DNA of 64,000 nucleotides, from positions 79,713,987 to 79,777,986 of the forward strand of contig NC_090942.1 of assembly GCF_040807025.1 (NCBI RefSeq), written 5' to 3'. The DNA is from Struthio camelus. Lineage: Eukaryota; Chordata; Aves; Struthioniformes; Struthionidae. Within the stretch, counting starts at the first letter, position 1. Each line of letters starts with the position of its first letter. The translations under genes were made by a program, and so were the position numbers. The notes under the pieces are model-generated. The model ran no database searches and was not told the DNA's origin. It was given only the letters and a program-made list of their open reading frames with translations. Positions 34,601-49,600 of this stretch are shown piece by piece.

Positions 34601-37600
34601 AGGTACAGGAACTCAGAGCGCTTAAAAAACAAACAAACAATCAGCTATTCACAGACGACCCTTATGTCAGATTGTAGTGCATCCGTTCACGGTGCGTACT
34701 TTCACACTCCTGACACATTTTCTCAACTTTACAATTTGGGGACTGATTGTAGTCAGAATTAGGAACTTAAACCTAGGCTGATCAAATACCTCAAAATAAT
34801 TATTTCTGTTGCAAATCTACTGTATTTTCAAATAGGCTAAAAGACTGTAATCAGTCTCTTTTTTCTGTTTATCCCAGCAATGTGTAACAAAAAGCAACCA
34901 TCCATCTGTAAAAAGATACCATTATATTGTTGTAGATTAACAATAAGGTAAAAGCGATAAACTTACTTTATCAATGTTTGTGTTATCCAGGGCAGCATCT
35001 ATCTCGTCTAAAATAAAAAAAGGTGCTGGACGAAAACTGTAAAAGAAAATGCATTATTTTTGCATATAGATGCAAAAATATTAACGTTAATGAACAGTCC
35101 AAATACTTTTAGATTCACTTTGTCATAAATTCTGTAAAGAAGAAAAGTAATTAGAGGGAAAGAAGAGAGGATTTTTACTAAGTGTTTGGATATTGCATTA
35201 GCAGATTTTCAATACGTTTGTAAATACAACACCGTTTGTCTTTCTGCCACTTGCACAGCAATACATTTAGACGATACTGTAACATCTCTTTTACCTGTAG
35301 TGTCTCTTTTACTTACCTGTGTATAGCAAATACAAGAGCCAGAGCTGCCACAGATTTTTCACCTCCTGATAAACTATCCATTGGCATAAAGCGTTTTCCA
35401 GGAGCCACACAGTTAAAGCCAATGCCTTCCAGATAAGGCTCCTCAGGATTTTCAGGACTAAGGAATGCCTGGAAATGCATAATTTCATTATTAATAGTGA
35501 CATTTATAAAATCATTATGATGGATGTTTTTAGGTTTAAATTCTAAGAGAGTATTGAAACTGGAGGTTAGCGTCCTTTGTAGGAAACACTTGTTCATCCA
35601 TACTGAAGAGTAGCACTATAAAAATTCCCAGTGAGTTTGCCCTTGCTAATGAAGTATGATCCAGGAGGCTAATTAGTGCAAAATCATTTTAGAAATAGCT
35701 TCACGTATCTGTTAGTAACATCCTTGTAATTAGCAAAGAAACCCGATTTTGTCACCTTTCATGTAATTACTTTTAATTTTTTAAACTTTAGACTTAAAAA
35801 GTAGTTTTCACTTTTGTAAGTTAAAAACAGTAAAATTTATCTTTTTTGTGGAAGGTCAATTTTACAAAATCTAGCTTTTAAGTTGCTACTATATTTCATA
35901 CTATCTGGAGGAAGATTCCAAAACATGTAGCCTTCGTGTATGCTTTGTATGCTGGTTCCCATGACCCACATTAGAAGTATTACTTCAGAGGAATGGCTAT
36001 TTACCAATCTGTTAAAAAGTAGCATGGATCAACTAAGCGGTACATGGTTTATTTTTCCCATTAAACAGAACAATCTAATACAATCTCGTCCCCTCTGCAC
36101 AAGTTGCTACAGATAAAAGAAAAATTTCTATAGTTGACTGTCCATTTCAAACAGCTCCTGTCAAGTGAAAGAAAGAAAAAAACAATTATGTGCTTCGATT
36201 TAGACATGCGTCTGTGGTAAGTAGTTCTGGAGGTAAAATGTAGTGTTTGCAACATCTCTTTTTGTTGGAGGTATGCGTATTTTCCTCTTTTTATCTGCTA
36301 AGAATGCCTTTCATTGCTACTGCAATGTTCTTCAGGCTGTAAACATGTCAGAAATGTTTTTCTGATAGCACAAAACTCCCAGTTCTGTGTCACTGCATAT
36401 ACCTATGCAAGAGGAAAATTTCAGATGTATGGACACTATTAGCAAATCACTTAGAAAAATTATCTTCCAGATTACTAGGGTACATACGCTCCTTGCTCTT
36501 CAAGACATGAAAGGAACATTTATCTTTTCTACAGAGGAATGATGGAAAAGAACTGGTGGAGAATCCACCAGTGCATCTGTGTCTGTACATTTTTAGGCAG
36601 TAGTTTCTTTGAAAGTATTTCTTAACACACAGTGTGCTGAAGAAAGAAATTTGACTGAGCAATATATTCAGTGCACAAATGTCCTCTGCGTTAAGAATCT
36701 CTGGAAATGAAACTAACTCAAGCTATGAGAACTTCCCTATTTTCATGTTAAAAATGTTAGTTACTTAAAGAGTATCTGTTCAAGCCACAACCTAGCCTAA
36801 GCTAACCCTTCCTTAGCTGAGCAAAGTGTGAACACTCTCACCGCACACAGAGCAATCAGTTAGCTTCCAGCGCAATCAGATTGGTTTCCTTCAGTTACTA
36901 TGTTAGTACCTGTAAGTTTTATCCTCTCAGCTAATTGCAGCATAATCTCTCGGCCAGGTTACCACTATGGCTTACTTAGGTCAAGGCATTATATAACAGA
37001 CCTCAGAACATACCAAACTGCAATGCATCTGGAAAATACTGACCAGCTTCTTCTAGATTGACGCCAAAATCAAGATCTACCTAATGTTTAGTCCAGGGGA
37101 GAAGGTATGAACCCAGTAATTTTGAAGACAGAAATGCTTTATTAACTAGTCCAACCTAGAAGCCGAAAATATACATTTAAAGATATTTAAGGTGTTCATT
37201 GAATATCTGACTCTGAAGAATAACATAAAATTTTATCTTTAATCCTTTAATCTTTAGATTATAAGGATGAGAGTTCAAGCCTGAACTCTTTAAACATTTA
37301 AGTATCTACTGCATTTGATGTGACCAAAGTATCTGGGAGTTCTCCTTTTATTTTAGGCATTAATACTGAAAGACTAGCAGAGATTAATACAATTGTGACA
37401 CAATAAAGTTACTGATATATTAAGTCATTGTTTTTATTTTTTTAATAGAGTTATAAGAACCTTTAAAACCTCAAAACCACTGAAATACTGAAATAATAAT
37501 TTCATTATGATTTTTAGATTTATTGATTTTTAGTTACTTGCTATCACTAGACCTGTAAGCCATTTTGTTTTTAGAATAAGTACTTGAATATATTTCGCAT

Positions 37601-40600
37601 TTACAGCTGTAATAGTAATTTGCAAGTCTGCTAAATGTGAAAAAGTAAAGCTAACCCAAACTATCAGGTTCCCCATTTGGTTAACACTTGAGATGACATT
37701 ACTCTGTCTCATGTCAAACGTGATCTGGCATGTTATCTATTCATCATCTGACTGTTCTAAAATACTGAAGTCTCCATTATTTGTGTAAATTTCTTCTTCA
37801 GGATTGAAACCGTCTTTGGAAACTAAAAACGTTACTAAGTTTTTCCTAACCATAGATAACAAAACTTGGAGTAGGCTTTTTAAGCCAAGTACCTGAGAAT
37901 ATGACACACCTGAGCACTACTGTTTCTGCAAAGTTTCTTGTAGATCTGATCAATAGCTATGGAGGCATGCTCAAAACACTGGCTAAAAAGCTCGTATCTC
38001 CTCTTTTTCACCTGTTCAAATTCTTGCTTGCATATTCTGGCCTCCTTTCTGCTGGTCTCAAAAGCTATGGAAAAAATTACTGAAATTACTCCATAATAAG
38101 CCTCTAAGCAAATACAGAGAACAAATATGTATTGTGTACCATAACAAGCATCAAGGAAAATATTGATTACGGGAAAAGACTCTAATGCACATACAATCAG
38201 CATAATAGTAAGTTTCCTTCCGGTTTTCAACGAGGGAGGGCCCAAAACCATGAAATTAAGATGTATTCAATCTCCTCAATGCCACATCAGTCTGGTGCAA
38301 TGAAGAAAATTTTCCTTCTAGTCGTTTCTGTAAGCTGGGTGTTTTAAACAGCACCCAGCACCAGCATTTACCTATTGCTATAGCTTCAGAACTCCCTCTT
38401 TTTGGTAGTATGTTAACATCTGAAATGCTCTTTGAGGACACCCAGTAATTTTGCAGTAATGCTTACGTCCGAGTTACTGACAACATATACGTGTTCCTTG
38501 AATTAATTAAGAAAAAATAAATTTTTTTATAATTAAAGTCAGCAGTTTTTAGAAAATAAGTAAAAAGCCTTTATGATGTCATTTCATCAAGAAAGCAAGG
38601 ATCTTTGCTAAAGAGAAACTGATATAATTGAAATTGTATTTCAAGAAAATATTGCAGAGTAAAATTTTTATTAATAACCTTGTTTACATATTACCCTCAG
38701 TCATCTTTTAACAAGGACTTAGGCACAAAAAATACCTTAATACCCGAAAGGAGCAAAAACAGCAGTGTCAATCCCAGAAAGAGGATTTTTAATTAGGGTG
38801 AGAACTTGCACAGTCACAAAACGGGTCAGTAAGAAAGATTCAGTGTTACCATCTATCGATTCTTGGAACTTGTCCCGAACAATCTGCAATTTCTCTACTG
38901 CTCTTAGATTTGGGGCAGCTGTCTTCATTAAAGTATTTTCTTTAGCTTTTATTTCCTGCTGAAGCTGGTTTAGATGAATCTCAATCTCTTTATCGGTCTC
39001 TAGTTCCTAAAGAAAAATACTGAAGTCTTAAAATTTGCTTTTAGGCCAAGACATTTCAACCTATACAACGGACATATACGACAAACAGTCATGGCTTCTG
39101 AGAGAAGAACCTCACTCCACAATTAACTTTATTTAGAAATACAACAAAACAAGACGCTCCGCCCAGGGCTCTTAATTCTCAGAATCAATTTACTCTGTCT
39201 TAAGCATTGTTTCAAAAGACCTTTACAAACAGAGAGTGAATTGCCTTCAGCCCAGAAGTCTGGGTTAAAATACACCGTAGAAGGAGGATTAGCTGGCTGC
39301 ATCGTTTGATTTGTGGCGAAAACCTTTCAAGACTCGTTCTTGTAAAGTTCTTCAAGCCAAGTTCAAATGGTGAGAGATTTCTACCTTGCTCTGTACCTAG
39401 CCTTCATCATTTAATTATTTTACCTATGATGATTAAAAAAAAAAAAAGAGAGAGAGACAAAAACTTCTGAGAAAACATGAGCTGCTGGACCGCTACAGAG
39501 GACAGTATTTTAACTGCCATTCTCTGAAAATGAAGTGGTACGAACCCTTTGGCAGCCAATCACTAATTTCCAAAATTCTGTCATAACATGTACTGTTTGT
39601 TGAAATTTAAATGCAGACGGTAAAAGAGGAGGGAAAAAGAATCAATTTGTATTTATTATTTCTCCATCATATTTCTAAAGGCGAGGTAAATTTTTGAATT
39701 AAATTTAGTTATATGAAACCTATCCAAAAACCCCATGTAGCAAACACAAAACACACACACACACTTAGGATTACTAGTTTTTTAATAAGTTCTAACTAAC
39801 GGCTAGGGGGAAGAGTAAATAACTAATTTCAATAAATAAATAAAAACATTTCAATCTGTGTTAATTTAAAATTAGTCACCTATTAAATTAAATAAAATAG
39901 ATTAGATTAATTCAAAAAAAAATTACCTTCAGGTCTTCTGGTAGGCTGCTGTAGTCTATCTGAATTGCCTCTTCTCTTTCATAGATACTTGATGTAGTCT
40001 GAGTGTCTTCTATTTCAGTTCTTAGCTATAGATATAAAGGACATACCAGTTCAGAAACATGAGAGTGCACTTCTAACACTTAAAACGACCCATTAAAAGG
40101 ACATAAGAAAAGGAGATAGCGGTAACAGGACAGGAGGGAAACAGTAATTTTTCCACTGATCTCCCCTACGCCCACCAAAACCAAAATAGAGTTCCTAGTT
40201 AACAAACCCAGTGATTCTAATAGAAAGGCACCTCTTATATGAAGATTAAAATATCTGCCAATTTCAGTTTAAAATTAAGATGAAACCAGCAGTAATTTAT
40301 TTGTAATATACTTAGAACAATGAACATACCGTATATCTACACCATTCTCTCCTGAGTAGGAAGAATTCCCTTTCCCATGACAATTCATTCCCTTTCAAGG
40401 GAAAGCTCTGACATTCGTAAATCAGGGCATTTCTTCCACTCCGCTGGCCTCAGAAGAAACGACTGGCCTCAATACCTTTGCGTAAGTAATTGTAGGCTTG
40501 GATTACAAACAACTACTCACTCTTGAACGAGTGTTGCATGTCATAATCAGCCTCTTTTCCTGCAAAGTTTCTTTTTCAGAACCGTATCTTACCGTCTTCT

Positions 40601-43600
40601 CAGTGATATGAATTAGGAATGAACTTTGTAATGCTACTGCCCCCTCCTTGGTTTCATCTCTTCCTTATTCATAAACCATGATATAGCTGAGGTAACAACA
40701 TACTCTGATGATGATCAGTACCTCTTTCCCTTCAAAGACTGCTTACCTCACTGCCTTCACTTTTCCTTCTGACCCACCCTTTATACCTATGCTCCAGCAA
40801 GGATAATCGTCCTAAGGAATGGGTTCAACAAGATTTCTTCCAAATTTGCAGCCCTATTACAGGTCCTTCAAAAGCAACAGTTCTTTAGTTTCGTAAGAGT
40901 GGAAAAAGGGAAAACTAAGAAAACTAATCCTCTGCTAGCAGGAATATTTTTATTCTAGCCTCTCTCTAACTTCTGTGATTATCTATTTCTACATCTAATA
41001 AAGGGAGAAAGATAGCTTTAAACAGCATTTAAGTTATGAATGGATGATTAACCAAATCTTCTTTCAACCCATGTACATGCCTTATTTATTTACAGTTCTG
41101 ACTTGATCACTGAGCGTCCCCTTACATACGTATATCTGGAACACTCTGTTCCAATTTCCTTGAGATTTCCAGAGATGTATTTATTTTGCAGGAATAGATT
41201 TCAAGTGTAGACAAAAACACCTGCAAACATTTTTATCTACTAAAGTAAAAAATTAATCCTTTTATTGAATGGTAAGGCCTAATTACACCAGAACAGTGAC
41301 ATTATTTTAACACTATTCTGTATGACAATCAGCCCTCAAAGGAAAAAAATAAATTCAAGACTGAATAATTGCTCCTTCATGGTATCTCTCTTCCATAAAC
41401 GTTTTAAGTACCTCTACTTCACTGATGTCATCCAGTGAGCCAAAGAGAAGATTTATTTTCAAGTCCTGCACCTTGCATTCAAGGAGCAAATTATGTCTTC
41501 TTAATCTTTTCTCTTCCAGAGATGTTTCTATTGCTGTAGCTTCCTTTTGTAATTTGCCAGCTTCCCTACACAAAAGGCACAAAACTATTAAAATAGCAGC
41601 AGCATCACTACCAACGGCATCCACAGCCATACAGTATGAAAAACATTTAGCCGAGCACAAGGAGGGCTTTTTCCTCTGTACTCCCTTTCAAAAATGAAGG
41701 AAACTGGTACTTAAATTCCTCCAGCCTCTTCATTCCCCAAAACACTCAGAGGGAGATGGAAACCATGTACTATTCTAGCATGCAAAATAACAGTCTGCTA
41801 CTCTGTTCTAAGCTCTTAACTTTACCACAAGGTAAGCAGTAGCAGCATGGACATAATTTCGATACGTTGCAAATTCATACTATAGTGTGTTCAAATACCT
41901 AACCTCCTAAATACAACAACTATAAGCTCTGTTCTGCTCAGGTCTGTCTCTGTGCATGGAGATTTGATCCATTTTAAACTGTCATCAAGTATCTTTTATC
42001 ATTACTGTACTTGAAATGCACTTGATTCTTTTCAACAAATTTCTTTGATAGCATCAAGTGGCTGCATAAGGTAGAGACAAAACAGTCTCATGTTAAAGTT
42101 ATATGCACTATAACTATAAAATGAGTTATAAAGTATCTAATTCATGAGTTTATATAAAATTCTATACATTTTCATAGCCATACTGTGCCCCTCTCTCTGC
42201 CTCTCTCTCTCTCTCCATGTATATGTATTAAGAGAGTTAAGTTTTAAAGAAAACTTCTGGTTTAGAGGCAACACAGGGAACACACCAATAATAAACAAGC
42301 ATGGAAAGACGGAAGTATGAACTATCCCCACAGCAGTTAATTTAAAGGCAGAGTTTATGACCAAATAGTGACCTAAAATGAACATAAAGTGCTTTAAGAT
42401 ACACAATACTTGAAAGGCCTGGAGAAAATGAGAACATTGAAATCAGAAAAAAAGAATTCTTATGAATTGAACTACCTGTACAGCTCAAATGAAAATACGA
42501 AACTACCAGCACACTTAACGTACACTTTTAGGTCATTTTATTATGGCCAAAAATATGAAGATATAAGCTAAAATGTACTTATCAGAAATCAATATATATT
42601 TATCAGAAATTACAATGTGTGCTAACACTAGCTATATACAGAGTAACCTACCTTACTATGGGATGCTTTCATGAAATAATCTGGTTCTCTTTACTTTTGA
42701 GAGCCACGTATTAAATTAGAAACACTATTTAACTAATGCATATTATAATTCTAAGTTACTAGGTCTCTAATGAACCTTTCACAGGAAAGCGGAACAACAG
42801 AACATCACTAACAAGCTAAAAATTATCACACTGATCATTTTTCCCATGCAAACAATTAGTAATTACCTATTAAGAGTTAACAAGGCCTTTCTGAACTCTT
42901 CAACTTCATTGTGGGTTTTTATAACCTCAGATTTATGAGCGTTTAATCTATCCTTGAGATGCTGCTGCTCCTCCACAATTTCATTCACCCTTTTTAGAAG
43001 CTTCTCCTCATCCTGCATAGAAATATTTACATTGTTAATCTTTTACCAAAAAGTTTAACGTTAAACCTCTATTAAACAGAAAAGAGGGTTAAAGTTTTCA
43101 CCTCTTACAGTACATTAAAGTGTTATAGCACAAAATCTGAAATGCACATAGGAAGATTCAGATGTTCTGTATACATAGCATGGCCAACTCCACATTTGTG
43201 ACTGTTCCAGTCTAAACTCTAAAGACAGGAATACCAAGACTATTACGATCTGTAGACTACTCCCTTTTCCTCAATTATTCCCTTAGCATTGCAAGAAGGA
43301 GCCTATCTGCTGTACTTCTACAACATGTTTAGCAACACCTTTAAAAAAAAAATGAAATCCTTTAAAAAGTATTGTTCCTTAGAAATAAATCCACAGGTAA
43401 TCTGCAAAGAATAATCTGCAGAGGTACTCTAGAAACTAAAGTCTTCCTGTATCTATATATTCCACACCACTGCTAAATTGCTAGAAATTAAGTGTTAAAA
43501 TATAGTACATCTAATATATGCATGAAGACACAGTACACAGAGACAATTATTATCGCAAACTAATCAGGACTTATTGCTGCTGCAGCATCAGAACAAAGTA

Positions 43601-46600
43601 TCTCCAGAATTAGAATCACATAATCCTTCTCCAGGGCAAAATTTCTGATCTTCCTCAAAGTCTTATTTCAATGGAATTATACGCACATGCATCAAGTCAG
43701 ACAACTGTTTTTGTGCATCAGTGAATCAGGGCCATTTTTTCCCCCCTCAGTATCGGCAAAACATATCTTCTTATGTATTAAATATATATTTGTTTATTTA
43801 AATGTTTTTAACATACAATAGCAGAGTTCAAGTGATGCATGCGTTTTTTCCCCTGCTCTGGAGCAGTTTTACATTTCATTTCCCTTTTCTTTATTCAAAG
43901 CACTGTTACACATCTTTTCTCCTTCACTTTCCAGTGCATCATGAGCATAACTTATTTAACAGGCAACATTAATATAATGGAAATTAATTATGAATATGTA
44001 TTTTTATTACATCTAGTCAACATGTTCTTTCTTAAATTACTTCCGCAAGATCACACTATGAAGGAGAAATCCATATGTATTACTTCAGTTAAAAATCTAG
44101 TTCGTGTTCACAGTCAATTATTTTAAGCCACTTAATATTTGTGAAGCACCTTGAAAAGCACCAGAGTTGCTTACTATTACTCATAAAGCCTTCTAAAAAC
44201 TCAGCTATGTGCTATTAGTTTTATCTGTAGTCATATGCTGCCTTTTCATATAAGCTAGGAGCAACATAATACTGTATATACAGTAATATCAAATTTCCCG
44301 ATTTCTGTATTTTTTATTAAAATAATTAATATGACAGTAGAGGTTATTTCAAGGTTATTTCAAGCAACAATATGCAACTGAATTTTTTAAACATAAAGTC
44401 ATTTAGAATAATATATATGTATATATGTATATATACATGTGTGTGCGCACGCGCACATTCTGGTTACCTTCTGCAGCCTGACAATCTCAGCTTCATCTTT
44501 ATGGATGGTCTCCCTCAACATGCTGACTGCATTCGTTAATTTTTGTAGATGACCATGACTATATTCAAGCTGAATGCTTAGTCTCGTCTTCTGGTTTTCA
44601 AACTCCAGTCTAGTCAAAATACACTATTTCAAACCAACACTTACAGACTGGTACTAGTAGGTATTAAAAGACACATTTTCACTTTTACTATTTAGTGTAT
44701 ATAGATATATACACACTATATAAAATATATATATATTTATATCAACAAAAATATCTTCTACTTGAACACAAGAATTTGTATACATTTGGATCATTGATTC
44801 CACTACACAGCATCTTGCGGACATGCTGGAAATTAGAAAAAAATACAGTGATAATCAATTCAACAAACATCACATAAACAGATAATATGGTCACATCCAA
44901 TAAGGAAAGTAACACAAAAGTTTCAAGTTTCTCGTATATGGGATGTATTTGTAAGTGATGCAGAGAGGAGCTGGGAAAAGACTACACGAACGTTGTATAT
45001 TTATTCCATGCCTGGGATCCCTACTCAGTAAGCCTCCTAAGCAGCTGACGTATATGTTTATCTGAAAACTGTGAGGAATCTCAGCTGGGAGGTGGCAATT
45101 AACAACCAAGAGACCAGAGCTTTTTAAGCCGCATTCAGCTTTGCTCACCATCTCTCAGCCAAGAACTGTATTTGTTTATAACAGTTACAATGGCAGAAGC
45201 TACTTCACATTCTGCTGTGAGAACAGAAGGAAATAAAATTCAGGGGCTGTTTACAGAAAGGTTTCCTCACAGCTGCTACTTTCTGCCTCTCAGCTTGGAG
45301 CTCCTGGGTGATTTACCATTAGTGAGTTCTGCATCCGAGCTGTTGTCCATGCAAAACGGCTGGCACAGCACTATCTCCAAGCTCTTTAAACGTAGGCAAA
45401 AAAAAAAAAAAAAAAAAACCACTGCAGCATGGGCTTACAGGACTAATGTTGGCAAGTTAGGGCCAAGAAGCGCAGTCCCAGGCCACATGTGCAACGTAGC
45501 ATCTAGACATGCAAATGCTATTCCCTTCATTGTTTTGTTACTAATTTTTCCACCTCACCATCCTCCAGTTCTTGAAAACATAAATAAACGATCAAACCAC
45601 TTCTGCCAAGAGGTGTCTAAACTTCAACTGAACGCGCTGTACTCTACTACTTCATTGTAGCCCTAGCCAACCCATACATTTGCCCAAATTTCTGAAACAC
45701 AGTCAGAGAGTCGCTTTGTAAGCTGAAGGGACCGCTGAAAAGAAAATGGAGTTCAGTGCTAGGAATCAAATTGGTCATGTAGAAAAACTCTATTTTCTGT
45801 AAAGAATGCCAGGAAATCCATGAACTATCATCTGCCTGAAAACTCCTGCACTACACAAGACAGTTCATTTTAATGTTCTTGTTCTTTAAGATATACATTT
45901 GTGGTCCTGTGACATATGTCTCCGAGCGGAATACCAGCTGGACGTTATGTGTGAGAAAACTAAGATTCCACTTTCCTTAACGGTGTCTTCCTATACCAAA
46001 ATCACTATACCTTACGTTCACTTCTTTAAGACTCATGACCATGAGTCATCCTCATTCCCATCATCCTCAACTTGTCATAGAGCCATTCCTCAGCGTGGAT
46101 TTTAGAAAAGTGTTCTTTACCGTTTTATCTTTCTACAACAGTACTACCAAAATAACACATATTACCCTATCAAGTTGGCTGCAAAATGCCACTGTGGACA
46201 TGTGATGACTGTATGTAAATACAAAGAACAGCTAACTGTTAACAAACAACTGCAACTCCTGTTAACCTAATTCTTGCACTGATAACATGACCTTTTATAG
46301 TCATCTAGGTTTTTGTAGTATTTCCTGTGATGAGGTTATTCATTTACCAGTGTGCCCAGTCTAATACAATCCACGTCCCCTTTTTACTTTTCAATTACAA
46401 ACACCACCTTTTCCTATCAATCTCCTCTTGTTGCCTCACATGTTCTTGTTCATACACACGAATATTTTCTATACCAATCTCTTCACAGAATTCCTGGAAA
46501 ACAGCATCTTCAGCCTTGGAGTAAAGAGAAGACAAACCAAAATGTTGATACTGTTTTGCAACTCACAAAATCAAACATTTAGACAAACATTTCATGCTAC

Positions 46601-49600
46601 AAGCTAGAAGTTCAAGTTACTTCAGAGAAACAACAGACTTCAACTCCTAAGAAAGGATCAGGACTTGACATTTGCAAATTATACCTTCAGTACAAATGCC
46701 AGATTTCAGGCATTACGATCTGCAAAAGAAGGTAACTCCCATCCAGGCCCTTCTTGACAGCACCTGGTGATTCCAAAGACAATTACAGCCATTACAGCGT
46801 AACCAGCTTCCCTGGTTTTATCTGTGGATCCCATTTACGTGGGGAAAGAAGGCTGGATGGTATACAAGACTAACCCACCCACTGCCAGCTTTTTTTAGTG
46901 TAGCTCAGTTGCTCATCTTAATTCTTTCACATGATTTGGGGGGGTTCACTGATGGAGTATTTCAGTGCAGACATTGAACGGGTCCTGCCACGACTGCAAA
47001 AAGAATGATTTTCAGAAGGACAGTTAACCACACAGACAGTGTCTGCCTGGAGGATGCGTTGATTACTGAGAGTTTTGCAAATCTTGCAGGTATATACAGA
47101 GCTTAATATTGGGCTTCGTGTTACGTACATGCTGTCACAGACTCGCCTGAGCCAGGATGACTTCATGACAAAAGAAGGGGAAGGTCTAGTCATGCAATGT
47201 AACTCTCTTTCCAAAAAGAGGAAAGACGCTGTGACCACAGTTTCTTACAGAAAACTTAAGACACTAGAGACTGACAAAGAATAAGCTGAGACTTTGCAAT
47301 TTTACCCTCATGTCATGAAAGAGCTGGAAAATGTTCTTCTGTGACTTGATCCTAGCCAAAGTTTGCAATAGGATCTCTAAAGCTGTGAGCTTCAATGGAT
47401 TATCCTTGTTCAATACTAACAGTCATCTTTATTAGCAGAAGGGGGAGAGGCAAAGTCTTCCCCAAACTAAAAAATTTTCCATTTTGAATGTACCCATAGT
47501 ATATAATATTAGGCAAAACTTCATCTAAATCAAAAATCTAAGAGGTAAATGCACTTGGTTAGTTGGGTTTATGCTTGGCAACAAAAGTCACAACATTTTG
47601 ATTTCAAGGAATTCGATTTGCAAACCTTTACATTTGGACGTTAGTATATGTGTGAGTGTATTTCTGTTCACCATTACCTCAGTTGGGAGAAAGGTACAGA
47701 ACGTGGGAAGATTGCTGGAATAATTTATGACCCTTGTCTACAAAGTAGCTTACAAAGTTAAAAAGTTGTCCAAGCTCTCAGAGCTGCTATACTCAGAAAG
47801 ATGTTTCTATAAGACACGTGTAATGACAAAAGCTCTCACGATATCAGAGAAAGCACTACCTCATTAATTTTTTTCTGAAATTCTTCTATTTTTTCTTTTC
47901 TTTGTAATACTCCTTCTTTCAGCATATCATACTGAGAGTTGATATTTATCAGTTCACTTTCCAGTTTAGATTTTTCCTAGATAGAAAGAAAGGAAAAAGA
48001 AGATAATTTTTCTAAACAAGATGGACAACTTTCTAGGCATTACTAGACAGTTCTGGTCCAGATCATCTGTATTTTTCCGATTAAGAATGTTAATTTTTTT
48101 CTTTTCAAATGCCACTTATCCACACATACTGCTGATTTGCATGCAACAGTTACAATTTTTATGAGTGGAAAGGCAAACTGCATTTAAAGTACATTTTTAC
48201 TTATAGACTTTTGAAGGTTACTAAATGGTAGACCAAGCTTACTGGAAATTCAAGTTAATTTAAAGAATAAAATACAAAAAGCCTCATTATTTAAAATTAT
48301 TTCATTGTCTTGTTTTTTATATTTTATATTTTATGTCTTTTATATTTATTATTTATATTTTATTCTTCAGTCATAACCACTGTATGTAAAACCTAAACTG
48401 AATTTAAAAATCACATAAGGAAGTAATAGTTACTTCACTTGTAATCATAGCTTAGGTCAAGAAATACAATGATTAAGCATGAAAATTATAAAGGCTTAAT
48501 ACTATACCTTGTAGAAATTAGCAAGGTGTTTCTTTCTAATAAGTTCTAATTCGCTCTGTGAATATTTAAGTCGCGTTTGAGTTCCCTGGCATTGAGCTTG
48601 CAGCTGCTTCAAATCAGTCTCCTTACGTTTGATCTTCATTAAGTCCTAGAAAATATTAAAATGGGAGAAGACAAAAAGTATTTTAAATAGAAGTTGACTT
48701 ATTTGGAAATTACTCATTTTTTAGATTCATGCACTATACAAGGTTAGCCTCACTGACATAAGCCATGATCAAAGTAAACGTTGATGGCACTGGTCATATT
48801 CAATAGCAGTTTTAAACAGATTTATCAGTCAAGAAAGCACACCCTTGCAAACGCCTACGCTACCCCTACCCCCCCCAGTAACTAGAGGTATGGCAAATCA
48901 GTTTACACTGACAGGTTTTTGTCTGTGTAGGTATTTTCATGTTGACCGAATATATCAGTTTTTTGCTAAAAGCCTTCAGGTATTCAGAACCACAGCTTTC
49001 TGTTTAATGTAACCTATATTAACAATGCTGGACTTGTTCTCTGCCTCTGTGATAACTGAACCAACCCACCAGCTGAGGGCAGAGACCCACAGTGTGTTAC
49101 CCTTAACTAAAAGAGGATAAATAGCTACTGTGTATTCCCTACTTCTTCTAGAAGTTTTGGAAGTCATCCTGATCTTCCCCACAGCTGAATTAAATATAAA
49201 AAAATGAAAGACTTTAAACCAAAACAGATTATTTCCTCACCATCTTCCTATAGGCAATTTTCATTCCTTTTTGCCTTTAGCAGTTAAGTGCTTTTTAACA
49301 GACCTACCTTTAACTCATTAATCAATCTATCTCTTCTTTCTTTCATTTTATTCATTTCTTTATCATCCCAACATCTAGCTTTAAATCTTAAATCACTTGA
49401 TCCTCCAGAAATCACTCCAGATTTCAAAAATAAAGTTCCATCAAGGGCAACCGTCTGGAGGGGGGAAAGGAAAAAACAAACAAACAAAAAAAAAACCTTA
49501 AACAACACAAAACAGCAGAAATTGGGCATCCAAAATATCCCAGAACCAGTGCACTAAGATATGCTAGTTAAACAAACAACAACCACATTTTAGTTGGACT

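Larger units (their letters stand above)
40026..42866 (-). other. SMC1B: SMC1B introns 18 and 17 around exon 18
   Basis: Two introns (40026-41411 and 41566-42866) flanking exon 18. A CT repeat lies at 42190-42215. Nothing else was recognised. Confidence 0.65.
44610..47859 (-). other. SMC1B: SMC1B introns 15 and 14 around exon 15
   Basis: Introns 44610-46407 and 46515-47859. They contain an AT microsatellite near 44696-44745 and a run of 21 A at 45398-45418. A 162-codon open stretch on the plus strand (45172-45660) crosses the A run and lacks support. Confidence 0.65.

Noticed and set aside
37664..37747. Possible minus-strand C/D snoRNA
   Set aside because: Box-like ATGATGA and CTGA are spaced suitably, but the flanks do not pair into a terminal stem.
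45172..45660. 162-codon plus-strand open frame inside an SMC1B intron
   Set aside because: It runs through a 21-bp A tract read as poly-lysine and has no coding-like pattern.
46199..46290. C/D-box snoRNA-like pattern (GTGATGACT then CTGA)
   Set aside because: Only a 4-bp possible terminal stem, wrong strand for an intronic snoRNA of SMC1B, and no clear C'/D' boxes.
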